Below, piece after piece: positions 52,859 through 60,947 of a DNA stretch of 64,000 bases (position 1 is the stretch's first letter; each line of letters opens with the position of its first letter). The position numbers were made by a program, and so were the translations under genes. The DNA lies in contig NZ_CP013293.1 of NCBI RefSeq assembly GCF_001456155.1, forward strand, positions 372,001-436,000, given 5' to 3'. The notes beneath the pieces are model-generated. The model saw nothing but the letters and a program-made list of their open reading frames with translations. It had not been told where the DNA came from and searched no databases. Source of the stretch: Chryseobacterium sp. IHB B 17019 (GTDB lineage Bacteria > Bacteroidota > Bacteroidia > Flavobacteriales > Weeksellaceae).

Positions 52859-53363
52859 ATTGGCATTTAATCTGTAAAACATTGGCATTTAATGGCTGTT
52901 CTACTTTCCGTTCCAACTTTTTATCATGTAAAGTAATATAAATTTCCATTGAGCCGGTTCCGACGTGAAGTGATAAAATATGTCCGCCAAAAGCATTGAA
53001 TTGATCATCAGTAGCAACACCATGAACGTGGATGGAAGGGCCCTTTTCGTTCCATGCAATTGATCCGGTGAGGCTTCCCATTTCTACTTTATTAAATGTT
53101 TTCGGATTGAATTTTTTGGCATTAAAATCATAAAATCCAAAAGTAACGTCCGATGCAAAACCGATTCCTGTAAAGCTGGCAGACGGAATATTTTCTGTCT
53201 TGGCCAGATTTTCAATATGAGCAATCACATCATCACCTTGTCGAAGTACCATCAGGTAGCCTGTCGGCGTTTTTGTGTAACGGCAAATCTCTTTTTGTTG
53301 TGCTGAAAAGATATTCATAATTAAAATTGTAAATAGTAAAATAATGGATTTCAATAACTTCAT
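52857..53363 (-). CDS. Secreted PPC-domain (DUF296) protein
   Basis: 168 residues with signal peptide MKLLKSIILLFTILIMNIFSAQ. The plant-and-prokaryote-conserved domain appears as YLMVLRQGDDVIAHIENLAK, SFTGIGFASDVTFGFYD and SIHVHGVATDDQFNAFGGHIL. DUF296 proteins usually act in the cytoplasm as DNA-binding or metal-binding trimers, so an exported member is unusual. Three His (HVHGVATDDQFNAFGGH) could bind zinc. Confidence 0.85.
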   Translation of the reverse strand: MKLLKSIILLFTILIMNIFSAQQKEICRYTKTPTGYLMVLRQGDDVIAHIENLAKTENIPSASFTGIGFASDVTFGFYDFNAKKFNPKTFNKVEMGSLTGSIAWNEKGPSIHVHGVATDDQFNAFGGHILSLHVGTGSMEIYITLHDKKLERKVEQPLNANVLQIKCQ

Positions 53364-53424
53364 ATCAATTATATTTAAAATTAAGAATGAAATTTTTACA
53401 CCAAATCAGCAAATGAAAAGTAAA

Positions 53425-54174
53425 TTATTTATTTAATTCTTTTAAAATAGCTTCACCCACACTTTTTGCAGATTGAGGATTTTGTCCTGTAATTACTCTT
53501 TGGTCGCTCACCACATGATTTTGCCAAAGCCCGGATTTTTCAAATTTTGCACCTCTTTCTTTTAATTTATCTTCCAAAAGGAAAGGAACAACATTCGTTA
53601 ATTTCACTTCAGATTCTTCTTCGTTGGTAAAAGCATTGATCTTTTTGCCATCAACCAAATATTGCCCGTTATTAAGTTTAATATTAACCAAACCGGCCGG
53701 TCCGTGGCAAACAGCGGCTACAATTCCTCCGTTTTCGTAAATTTTTGAAGCAATATTGGATAAATCCTTATTATCTGCAAAATCCCACATCGCACCGTGG
53801 CCACCAGCATAAAATATGGTAGAATATTCATCAGGATTTACCTGAGAGGGCTGTAACGAGCGGTCAATTTTACTTTTGTCCTTACTTTCCCAGAATTCTT
53901 TGTTTACGGGATCCTTCAAATCAAAGCCGTCAACGGGAGGAGTTCCGCCTTTCGGACTCACAAAATCTATTTCGTAGCCTGCCTTGTGAAGGACTTCCCA
54001 GGGATGCGAAACTTCACCAAGATAATATCCGGTATTCTCGCCTGTATTTCCTTTTTTGTCATGACTGGTAACGACAAATAAAATTTTCTTTTTCATATTT
54101 TTTGATTTTTTTGTTTGTGCCTGGATCAAGCTTACGGTGAACAAGGCAAGCAATAAAAATGCTATTTTTTTCAT
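53425..54174 (-). CDS. DJ-1/PfpI (Hsp31-like) glutamine-amidotransferase-fold protein, exported
   Basis: Start set at 54174 (MKKIAFLLLALFTVSLIQAQ), 249 residues, with a signal peptide. KKKILFVVTSHDKKGNTGENTGYY and the nucleophile elbow AAVCHGPAGLV (Cys nucleophile, His next to it) are typical of Hsp31/glyoxalase III-like DJ-1 proteins. Related proteins destroy methylglyoxal or deglycate damage. Its ATG lies 1 nt from the stop of the monooxygenase gene. Confidence 0.88.
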   Translation of the reverse strand: MKKIAFLLLALFTVSLIQAQTKKSKNMKKKILFVVTSHDKKGNTGENTGYYLGEVSHPWEVLHKAGYEIDFVSPKGGTPPVDGFDLKDPVNKEFWESKDKSKIDRSLQPSQVNPDEYSTIFYAGGHGAMWDFADNKDLSNIASKIYENGGIVAAVCHGPAGLVNIKLNNGQYLVDGKKINAFTNEEESEVKLTNVVPFLLEDKLKERGAKFEKSGLWQNHVVSDQRVITGQNPQSAKSVGEAILKELNK

Positions 54175-54175
54175 A

Positions 54176-54463
54176 TTAAATAATATTGGTTTTATAAATC
54201 TGAGGTTTTTCCTGTAATTTTTCATCAACTAAAGTTCCGAAATCCAAAATATATGGTTGCTGATTGTGTTGAAATAAGCCTTCTTCACTTTTCCAGATTT
54301 CATAGAAAATAAATTGATTTTTATCCTCAATTCCCTGATGGAGCGTATACAATTCACAGGCTTCCTCTTTTCTGGTTTGTTCAACCATATTTTGAAGAAC
54401 GTCCAAAACTTCGGTTCTGAACTCTTCTTTTGCCTTTATAACTGCGGTAAGATAAATTTTCAT
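54176..54463 (-). CDS. Antibiotic biosynthesis monooxygenase (ABM) family protein
   Basis: 95 residues. MKIYLTAVIKAKEEFRTEVL and CELYTLHQGIEDKNQFIFYEIWKSEEGL give the ferredoxin-like dimer fold of ABM/YgiN-type quinol monooxygenases. It likely acts with the NAD(P)H reductase immediately upstream (stop and start adjacent, 54463/54464) in quinone turnover. Confidence 0.88.
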   Translation of the reverse strand: MKIYLTAVIKAKEEFRTEVLDVLQNMVEQTRKEEACELYTLHQGIEDKNQFIFYEIWKSEEGLFQHNQQPYILDFGTLVDEKLQEKPQIYKTNII

Positions 54464-55078
54464 TTAAACTAATTGTGGTTTTAATTCTTTTTCAAAAACA
54501 GATGTAAGATGTTCCCTGTAAAGCTTCATATCGCGTTTAATATTCGCATTCTTTTCCACGTCGTGGAAGTGAAAACTTTTCATCTTTTCTAAAGAAACAA
54601 AAGCGTTCATTCTATGGAATCCAAATAATGGTCCATTATCTACACTTGTTTCATTGAAAAATTCTCCGGGAAGCGTGAAAGCTGTTTCGGGTGCATTCCA
54701 GCTTGTGGTCACCATATATTTTCTTCCGCCAAGCATTCCGCCGGTGCCGTAATTGATTTCCGGATTGTCTGAAGTTCTTCCGTCACTCATATAAATTCCT
54801 TTGGCATGGCCTGCTGTGAAGACTTCATCAATATATTTTTTAAGACCATTCGGAAGTTGGAACCACCAGATTGGTGTGTGATAAATAATATAATCTGCCC
54901 AAACGAACTTCTGAACTTCTTCATTTTTATTATAACCTTCATCAACATTTGTGATTTTAACTTCTACATTTTCAAACTTCTTCAAGACTTCCATTGTGTT
55001 TTCTGTAATGGTTTGATTATATTTTCCGCCGGAATGCCCGAAGTTTTGTCCACCGTTGATTATTAATACTTTTTTCAT
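54464..55078 (-). CDS. NAD(P)H-dependent oxidoreductase (flavodoxin-like, MdaB/quinone reductase)
   Basis: 204 residues. IINGGQNFGHSGGKYNQTIT binds FMN/FAD; YIIYHTPIWWFQLPNGLKKYIDEVF and RKYMVTTSWNAPETAF match MdaB-like two-electron quinone reductases. Divergent from a LysR regulator across 160 nt plus its leader, with a clear promoter at 55108-55116. First gene of a three-gene operon. Confidence 0.9.
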   Translation of the reverse strand: MKKVLIINGGQNFGHSGGKYNQTITENTMEVLKKFENVEVKITNVDEGYNKNEEVQKFVWADYIIYHTPIWWFQLPNGLKKYIDEVFTAGHAKGIYMSDGRTSDNPEINYGTGGMLGGRKYMVTTSWNAPETAFTLPGEFFNETSVDNGPLFGFHRMNAFVSLEKMKSFHFHDVEKNANIKRDMKLYREHLTSVFEKELKPQLV

Positions 55079-55107
55079 TGTTTTTATGATTGTTTAAATT
55101 TTACAAT

Positions 55108-55116
55108 GCAAAGTTA
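55108..55116 (-). promoter_or_regulatory. -7 promoter box for the reductase operon
   Basis: TAACTTTGC on the minus strand, 29 nt before the ATG at 55078. AT-rich dyads (ATTATA/TATAAT type) lie between it and the LysR promoter, a plausible LysR site. Confidence 0.6.
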
Positions 55117-55207
55117 TGTTCGATTATTGTATAATAAAAATTATATAAATTATAGTTTTGTATTATAATTATGATAGTAAAAGTGTCGGTTTTTAAAAAC
55201 TTACTCC

Positions 55208-55216
55208 TACCTTTGT
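55208..55216 (+). promoter_or_regulatory. -7 promoter box for the LysR gene
   Basis: TACCTTTGT, 97 nt before the ATG at 55314, giving a leader of about 90 nt. Confidence 0.6.
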
Positions 55217-55235
55217 GAAGTGAAATTGACAATTA

Positions 55236-55293
55236 AATTTGCTTTATCAATTTCTCTCGATTTTAAAAATTGACAATCGACAGCAAGCAAATT
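55236..55293 (+). promoter_or_regulatory. Nested stem-loop in the LysR leader
   Basis: AATTTGCTT (55236-55244) pairs with AAGCAAATT (55285-55293); inside, TCAATTT (55247-55253) pairs with AAATTGA (55267-55273). It could be an RNA structure or a DNA operator for autoregulation. Confidence 0.5.
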
Positions 55294-55313
55294 CACTATT
55301 CATAGTAGAAATT

Positions 55314-56243
55314 ATGGTTAATTTAGAATGGTACCGAACTTTCAAAGCGATTTATAAAACCGGAACACTGACCGGAGCGGCGGATTCCCTGTTTATTTCA
55401 CAGCCGGGCGTGAGTTTACATTTAAGTTCGCTTGAAGCTTATGTGGGATATAAATTATTCGACAGAACGGGAAGGAAAATGATCCCGACGGAAAGGGGAA
55501 AAGTCTTATTTAATGCTGTTTCTGAACCTTTATCGAAACTTGAAGATGCTGAGAAAAATTTTCAGAAATCTACTGAAAAACATACTCCAACGATAAGTGT
55601 GGGAATGTGTTTTGAAACTTTTCAAACAACTTTGGAACAATATGTTTCTACTTTAGATTTTAATTTAATTATCAGTTTCGGGGAATATCCGGAAATGCTG
55701 GATCAGCTGGATAAAGGAATTTTAGATTTAATTATTACACCCAAAAAAGGGACTTCACCTAATATTTTACATGAAGCATTTTCTTCGGAACAGATTATTT
55801 TGGTGGGTGGAAAAGATGTTGATACACAAGATTTTGAAGAAACTTTAAAAGCCAAAGGTATAGAGCACGCTGAGGAATGGCTGAAACAGGAAAAATGGTA
55901 TGGAACTACGGGCGATATGGAGCATCTTTTCCAATTCTGGATTCTGAATTTTGGACATAAACCTAATTTCCGTCCGAATTATATTGTTCCGAACTTAAAC
56001 TCAATCATCCGTTGCCTGAAAGGCGGAACCGGATTGGCTGTCGTTCCTGATTTTTTATGCAAAAATGAAATCGAAAACGGGGAAATAAAATTAATCTGGG
56101 AAGGTGAAAAAACATTGGAAAATACACTGTATTTCGGATGTAGAAAGAAGACCAATTATGTGGATGAAATTGATCATATTAAAAGTCTTTTCAGAAAAAT
56201 GATGAGTAAGGAAGAGGACCAGAAGTTAGAGATTAGAAATTAG
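55314..56243 (+). CDS. LysR family transcription regulator
   Basis: Start set at 55314 (MVNLEWYRTFKAIYKTGTLT), 309 residues; a longer frame would lie in the structured leader. The N-terminal HTH reads AADSLFISQPGVSLHLSSLE; the co-inducer domain includes ISVGMCFETFQTTLEQYV and GGTGLAVVPDFLC. Divergent from the quinone-reductase operon, the usual place of its target. The last codons overlap a 7-bp periodic repeat (56220-56245). Confidence 0.93.
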   Translation: MVNLEWYRTFKAIYKTGTLTGAADSLFISQPGVSLHLSSLEAYVGYKLFDRTGRKMIPTERGKVLFNAVSEPLSKLEDAEKNFQKSTEKHTPTISVGMCFETFQTTLEQYVSTLDFNLIISFGEYPEMLDQLDKGILDLIITPKKGTSPNILHEAFSSEQIILVGGKDVDTQDFEETLKAKGIEHAEEWLKQEKWYGTTGDMEHLFQFWILNFGHKPNFRPNYIVPNLNSIIRCLKGGTGLAVVPDFLCKNEIENGEIKLIWEGEKTLENTLYFGCRKKTNYVDEIDHIKSLFRKMMSKEEDQKLEIRN

Positions 56244-56297
56244 TATAAAAATTTTATCGAAATTTGTTAGATACTTAATTAAATAAAATAAGCAATT

Positions 56298-57173
56298 ATG
56301 CAACAAAAAACATACACAGGACAGCCTGTAATTACATTAAATAACGGAGTGAATATTCCGGCTTTGGGCTTTGGAGTTTGGCAGATGGAAGATTTGAAAG
56401 AGTGCGAAAATGCAGTAATCAAAGCCATTGAGACAGGGTATAGGATGATTGACACTGCTGCTATTTACCTTAATGAAACAGCAGTTGGAAACGCAATCAA
56501 AAACAGTGGAGTAAACAGAGACGAATTGTTCATCACATCAAAACTTTGGGTTCAGGATGCAAGCTATGAAAAGGCAAAAAGTGCTTTCCAGAGAACGCTT
56601 GACAGGTTGCAACTGGATTATCTTGATATGTACCTTATTCACTGGCCTTATGGGGATTTTATAGGCGCGTGGAAAGCGATGGAGGAGCTTTATCAAGAAG
56701 GTAAAATCAAGGCAATAGGGGTTTGTAATTTTACAGTTGAAAAATTGGAAGAATTAAAGGCAAATTCAACAGTTCTTCCTGTTATCAATCAAATCGAGCT
56801 GCATCCGATTTTCCAGCAAAAAGAACTGCAGGTTTACAATAGGGAAAATAATATTGTGACTCAACCCTGGAGTCCGCTTGGGAACGGAAATGCGGGACTT
56901 TTAGAGAATGAAGAATTAAAAAATATCGCAGAAAAACATGGTAAAACAGTAGCCCAAGTCATCCTGAGATGGCATTTGCAGGAAGGTTTCTGTGTGATTC
57001 CAAAGTCTGTGACACCTTCCAGAATCGAAGAAAATTTCAATGTTTTTGATTTTGAACTGGCAGAAAATGAAATGAATGTTGTCCGTTCTTTAGACACAGG
57101 AAAAAGATTGTTTTTTGATCCGAAAGATCCGGCTTGGGAACAGAAAATGTTAAATGCTGTGGCAGATATTTAA
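56298..57173 (+). CDS. Aldo/keto reductase
   Basis: 291 residues. The catalytic tetrad is D52, Y57, K82 and H115 (YRMIDTAAIYLNE, ITSKLWV, YLDMYLIHWP); the C-terminal PKSVTPSRIEENFNVFDFEL binds NADPH. It resembles 2,5-diketo-gluconate reductases and reduces aldehydes or ketones. Sits 54 nt after the LysR gene, same strand, and is probably part of its regulon. Confidence 0.95.
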   Translation: MQQKTYTGQPVITLNNGVNIPALGFGVWQMEDLKECENAVIKAIETGYRMIDTAAIYLNETAVGNAIKNSGVNRDELFITSKLWVQDASYEKAKSAFQRTLDRLQLDYLDMYLIHWPYGDFIGAWKAMEELYQEGKIKAIGVCNFTVEKLEELKANSTVLPVINQIELHPIFQQKELQVYNRENNIVTQPWSPLGNGNAGLLENEELKNIAEKHGKTVAQVILRWHLQEGFCVIPKSVTPSRIEENFNVFDFELAENEMNVVRSLDTGKRLFFDPKDPAWEQKMLNAVADI

Positions 57174-57194
57174 GTGAAAAAATTATAAATAATT

Positions 57195-57226
57195 AAGAAG
57201 CAGTAGTTTATTGCTTCTTTTTTTTG
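57195..57226 (+). terminator. Rho-independent terminator
   Basis: AAGAAGCA (57195-57202) pairs with TGCTTCTT (57212-57219), then T run. Confidence 0.75.
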
Positions 57227-57292
57227 TGAATCAATTAAAAATTTACAAAATAAAATTTAACTTTACTATTCCAAACCATAAAAATTGATACC

Positions 57293-57634
57293 ATGTCAAA
57301 AGAAGAGAAGAAACCAACAGAAAGTGCCGTTCCTGAAGATATCAACGAGCCAACTACCGAGGGAATAAACAACTTAATGGATGTTCCCGAGCATCCAACA
57401 TTCGGGCATGGCGGCATTTATCGGGACGCAATACACTCTACAGGCATTCTATATCAGAATGCGATAAGCGACCAAAACCAGCAGAATATTCTGGGACAGG
57501 CTGCGACTGTACAGGGAGTGATACAGATTTACAGTCTGGATACCACCGCCAATACTACACCAACGCATCATCCCGAAAACAGCGTAGAACCTACTCATGG
57601 TGAATACAATCATCATGACAAAGACAAAAAATAA
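57293..57634 (+). CDS. RebB-family R-body protein, orphan
   Basis: 113 residues. The core AIHSTGILYQNAISDQNQQN followed by ILGQAATVQGVIQIYSLDT matches the RebB structural-protein family ('killing trait', PF11747). R-bodies are coiled protein ribbons. The flanks are a charged N-terminus and a His/Asp/Lys-rich tail. Normally two or more reb genes stand together; here no second one is seen, so assembly alone is doubtful. Recognised from the pattern, not from a database hit. Confidence 0.82.
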   Translation: MSKEEKKPTESAVPEDINEPTTEGINNLMDVPEHPTFGHGGIYRDAIHSTGILYQNAISDQNQQNILGQAATVQGVIQIYSLDTTANTTPTHHPENSVEPTHGEYNHHDKDKK

Positions 57635-57637
57635 GCA

Positions 57638-57666
57638 AAAACTCCTTTCAATTCGAAAGGAGTTTT
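57638..57666. terminator. Bidirectional terminator
   Basis: A 12-base arm (57638-57649) pairs with 57655-57666 (AAAACTCCTTTC / GAAAGGAGTTTT). It lies between convergent genes. Confidence 0.85.
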
Positions 57667-57678
57667 TTATGATAAAAT

Positions 57679-59016
57679 TTATTTGGTCAAGTCCAGTCCG
57701 CCAAAATTTCCGGAGCTCATCATCATGTAAACTCCCTGGGCTTTGTTCAGCGTATTCCAGTAAGCATGAAGCTCTTCAGCGTTTGTGAAAACCCTTAGAT
57801 TTTCATTTTTGAATTTTTCTTTAATCAGATCTGGAGAAATAGGCTCCATTCTTTTGATTTTCAGAGCATCTTCGGAATAGAAAACAACGGCTTCATCCAA
57901 GCCATCCATGGCGTGGTCATATTGTTCCAAAAATACAGGATTTAAGCTTGAATAGGTATGAAGCTCAAGGAAACCGTATTTTTTTTCGTTTTTAAATTGT
58001 TCGCAAAAAGCTTTCACAGCAGCTTTTACCTTACTCGGAGCATGGGCAAAATCTTTATAAAGAACCCCTTTATCTTCTCTTTCAACCTTTTCGAGACGTT
58101 TTGAAGCGCCTTTGAAACTCATGATCGCCTCATAGAAATCTTCATCCATAATCCCCAAAGTGTGGCAGATATGTCTTGCACCTTCAAGGTTTAATAAATT
58201 ATGAGCTCCAAATACGGAAAGAGGAATATCTCCCATTCCAGTTTTTAAATGAACTTTTCCGTTGCTGATATCATATTCCGGAGTTTTGTAAGGGATTTTT
58301 CTGAAATAATTTTCAGCATTTTCCACTACTTTTACTACTTCGGCATCTTCTTCATTATAAACTAAAACGCCGCCCGGAGTAATGCTTGCCACAAACTTTC
58401 TGAACTGCTCGATATAATCATCAAACGTTTTAAAAACGTTGATGTGATCCCAGGCAATTCCACTTAGCAAAGCGATATTTGGCTGATAGAGTAAAAATTT
58501 TGAGCGAAGATCAATAGGAGAGGAAAGGTATTCATCACCCTCCAATACCATAAAATCATTATCCTGAGTCAGTTTTACCATACAGTCGAAACCTTCCAAT
58601 TGTGCTCCCACCATGAAATCTACGTCTTTCTGATGGAAATTCAACACGTGAAGAATCATTGATGTAATCGTAGTTTTCCCGTGAGAACCTGCGATAACAA
58701 CTCTGGTTTTAGTTTTAGACTGTTCGTATAAAAATTCGGGATAAGAATATATTTTTAAACCCAATTCCTTAGCTTTTGCTAATTCAGGATTGTCCTGATG
58801 AGCGTGCATTCCGAGAATTACAGCGTCAATATCCGGAGTGATCTTTTCAGGAAACCAGCCCATTTCTTCGGGTAAAATTCCTTTTTTTTCCAATCTGGAT
58901 TTTGACGGTTCAAAGATAGCATCATCCGAACCTGTTACCTGATATCCTTTATCTTTTAATGCAATGGCAAGGTTATGCATGGCGCTTCCGCCGATAGCAA
59001 TGAAATGGGTCTTCAA
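57679..59016 (-). CDS. mpl: UDP-N-acetylmuramate:L-alanyl-gamma-D-glutamyl-meso-diaminopimelate ligase
   Basis: 445 residues, Mur ligase fold. HFIAIGGSAMHNLAIALKDKG and the P-loop VIAGSHGKTTITSMIL are the MurC-like N- and central domains; LLNLEGARHICHTLGIM and FAHAPSKVKAAVKAF follow. The missing C-terminal MurC signatures and the AMHNLA start fit Mpl, which recycles murein tripeptide. Last gene of the minus-strand operon (60935 to 57679). A MurC paralogue would be the alternative call. Confidence 0.88.
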   Translation of the reverse strand: MKTHFIAIGGSAMHNLAIALKDKGYQVTGSDDAIFEPSKSRLEKKGILPEEMGWFPEKITPDIDAVILGMHAHQDNPELAKAKELGLKIYSYPEFLYEQSKTKTRVVIAGSHGKTTITSMILHVLNFHQKDVDFMVGAQLEGFDCMVKLTQDNDFMVLEGDEYLSSPIDLRSKFLLYQPNIALLSGIAWDHINVFKTFDDYIEQFRKFVASITPGGVLVYNEEDAEVVKVVENAENYFRKIPYKTPEYDISNGKVHLKTGMGDIPLSVFGAHNLLNLEGARHICHTLGIMDEDFYEAIMSFKGASKRLEKVEREDKGVLYKDFAHAPSKVKAAVKAFCEQFKNEKKYGFLELHTYSSLNPVFLEQYDHAMDGLDEAVVFYSEDALKIKRMEPISPDLIKEKFKNENLRVFTNAEELHAYWNTLNKAQGVYMMMSSGNFGGLDLTK

Positions 59017-59021
59017 CTTGT

Positions 59022-59459
59022 CTACTGTTTTTTTACATTATTATTAATGATCTCCTGAAAGGCATCCGTAATGTTCGTCCAATTGCTTTTATAATTGGTC
59101 ATTATAGAACTTGCATCTGTTTTGCTGCCTTCATTCGGACCTTTTTTTACATTAATAGAAGTCGCTACATTATCATAGATCTTTTGGTGATCTTCCTGTA
59201 TTCTTCTGAAATTGTTTTGGGAAAGCGTATTATCCAGTTTTTTCAGATCTTCGTCTGAGATCTTAAAATCCTGCTTATGCTTTTTTCCATGGCCTTCGAA
59301 AGAATAATGTGCATTATTACCTTTGATCAGTAAATTTTCATAAATGGGAGCATAGCCTCCGCTTTTAGAATAACTGATGTCAAACTCCGAATATACTTTC
59401 TGGCTGTTGCACGAAACTAATACTATGATTGCGAATAAGAGCCCTATTATTCTTTTCAT
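59022..59459 (-). CDS. Lipoprotein, hypothetical
   Basis: 145 residues. Lipobox LVSC (C17) followed by NSQK. The mature domain (SEFDISYSKSGGYAPIYENL; KISDEDLKKLDNTLSQNNF) is short and mostly beta/alpha with no recognised family. Coupled in the envelope operon: 5 nt from mpl and 15 nt from the acyltransferase. Confidence 0.8.
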   Translation of the reverse strand: MKRIIGLLFAIIVLVSCNSQKVYSEFDISYSKSGGYAPIYENLLIKGNNAHYSFEGHGKKHKQDFKISDEDLKKLDNTLSQNNFRRIQEDHQKIYDNVATSINVKKGPNEGSKTDASSIMTNYKSNWTNITDAFQEIINNNVKKQ

Positions 59460-59474
59460 AATTTTTAATTTACT

Positions 59475-60281
59475 TTAATTATCTGAATCCTTTTGTTCTA
59501 ATTTTTTAGCTTTAAGTTCTTCATCATAATTGTGCAGTAAATTGAAATCTTCCGTCTGCTCAATGGCAGTCATGATTTTCAACAAAATTTCATGTGCGTT
59601 TTCTTTGTCGTAATCAATATCAAGAGGTGCTTTGAACTCCATGGTAGGTTTTACGCCTGTTACCTTTACACGGAGGCCTTTTTTATCAAATGCCCTTCGG
59701 AATCCGTTGATTTTTATCGGAATTACGATCGGGCGCTGATTTTTTACAAGCTTCGCCGTTCCTCTTCTTCCTTGTGCAAAAGCGGAGGTAGTTCCTTGAG
59801 GGAAAGTAGCTACCCAGCCATTGTCTAAGGCTTTCATAATATTATCCACCTCATTCAGGTCTACCATTCTGTTGACATTCTTGCCTTCAGCTCTCCATGT
59901 TCTTTTTACCGTAACAGCGCCTGCAATTTTAAAAATTTTCGGAAGAATACCTTTATTCATGGTTTCTTCGGCTGCTACATAGTAAAAATCGATCTTTGGA
60001 TTTAGCAGGTAGATCGGGTTTTTAATGGTGTCCAAATATCCGTTGTTTACAGCGCAGAATGCGTGATACATTGCTGCTACATCTGCAAAATAGGTCTGAT
60101 GGTTTGATACGAACAACACGTTGGAATCCGGAAGATCCACAAGGTGCTCGGTACCGGTAATTTTCAATTTATTAAAGCCATTGAATCTTCTGTAAGACAC
60201 AATACCCAAAATAAAAATAATAAACCTCTTTAAAAAATAAGGTGTCCCGAATGCATCGGTAAAAATATTTTTCTTCGCCAT
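59475..60281 (-). CDS. 1-acyl-sn-glycerol-3-phosphate acyltransferase-like protein
   Basis: 268 residues, PlsC fold. The acyltransferase block NHX4D reads NHQTYFADV, with five instead of four residues between His and Asp, and the second block FPEGTRS reads FPQGTTS (Glu to Gln, Arg to Thr). A basic C-tail and one N-terminal membrane helix point to the inner membrane. The family transfers an acyl chain to a lysolipid; altered motifs may reflect a Bacteroidetes branch such as glycine-lipid or other lipid enzymes. Confidence 0.85.
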   Translation of the reverse strand: MAKKNIFTDAFGTPYFLKRFIIFILGIVSYRRFNGFNKLKITGTEHLVDLPDSNVLFVSNHQTYFADVAAMYHAFCAVNNGYLDTIKNPIYLLNPKIDFYYVAAEETMNKGILPKIFKIAGAVTVKRTWRAEGKNVNRMVDLNEVDNIMKALDNGWVATFPQGTTSAFAQGRRGTAKLVKNQRPIVIPIKINGFRRAFDKKGLRVKVTGVKPTMEFKAPLDIDYDKENAHEILLKIMTAIEQTEDFNLLHNYDEELKAKKLEQKDSDN

Positions 60282-60308
60282 CTCTCAATTAAACACGGTA
60301 GTGCAAAG

Positions 60309-60935
60309 TTACATATTTTTCAGCAACTGGCTGAATTCGCTTAATATCATTGCTGTAGCGCCCCAGATGATGTATCCATTGAAATTAATTACAGGAACTT
60401 CCTTCCCTCCGGCACTTGGTAACGCCATTATTTCGGGCTTATCGGGAAGATTAAGGAAAGAAGTGATGGGAAATTCTATGATTTCCACAGCTTCACTTTG
60501 CTGCAAAATAAATTCAGGGTTCCTTTTGGTATATGAAATATAGGTATAAACGTAAAAATTGCTTGGCGGAATGTAGATGGGTGACATTTCCCTGATTATT
60601 CTTACATAATCCTTGTCGATCCCAATTTCCTCCGAAGTCTCCCGGATAGCAGTTTCTGCAAAATCCTGATCCATTTCTTCACGCTTTCCTCCGGGTAGGG
60701 AAATTTGTCCGCTGTGTCTGTCGTGCTCATTAATTGTCCTTTGAATTAATGGAAAATGCCATTCATCATTTTTTAAATATAAAACAATGTTTACAGCGGC
60801 AAATTTTGGATTGTTGGCCAAAACTTCTTCATAAGTAAAAACAGGGCGGTAAGGAGGTGAAAAAATGCCGTGAGCGTTTTCTCCGGGCAATTCAATACTT
60901 TTTATTTTTCCTAATAAATCTTTTCCAAAACTCAT
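60309..60935 (-). CDS. CoA pyrophosphatase, NUDIX family
   Basis: 208 residues. RHSGQISLPGGKREEMDQDF followed by AETAIRETSEEIGID carries the UPF0035-type Nudix box of CoA/acetyl-CoA pyrophosphatases (NudL-like). It cleaves CoA to 3',5'-ADP and phosphopantetheine in the cytoplasm. First gene of the operon; the -7 box ends 3 nt before the ATG. Confidence 0.9.
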   Translation of the reverse strand: MSFGKDLLGKIKSIELPGENAHGIFSPPYRPVFTYEEVLANNPKFAAVNIVLYLKNDEWHFPLIQRTINEHDRHSGQISLPGGKREEMDQDFAETAIRETSEEIGIDKDYVRIIREMSPIYIPPSNFYVYTYISYTKRNPEFILQQSEAVEIIEFPITSFLNLPDKPEIMALPSAGGKEVPVINFNGYIIWGATAMILSEFSQLLKNM

Positions 60936-60938
60936 ATC

Positions 60939-60947
60939 TCAAATTTA
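60939..60947 (-). promoter_or_regulatory. -7 promoter box abutting the NUDIX start
   Basis: TAAATTTGA on the minus strand, exactly 3 nt before the ATG at 60935. Predicts a leaderless mRNA. Confidence 0.6.
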
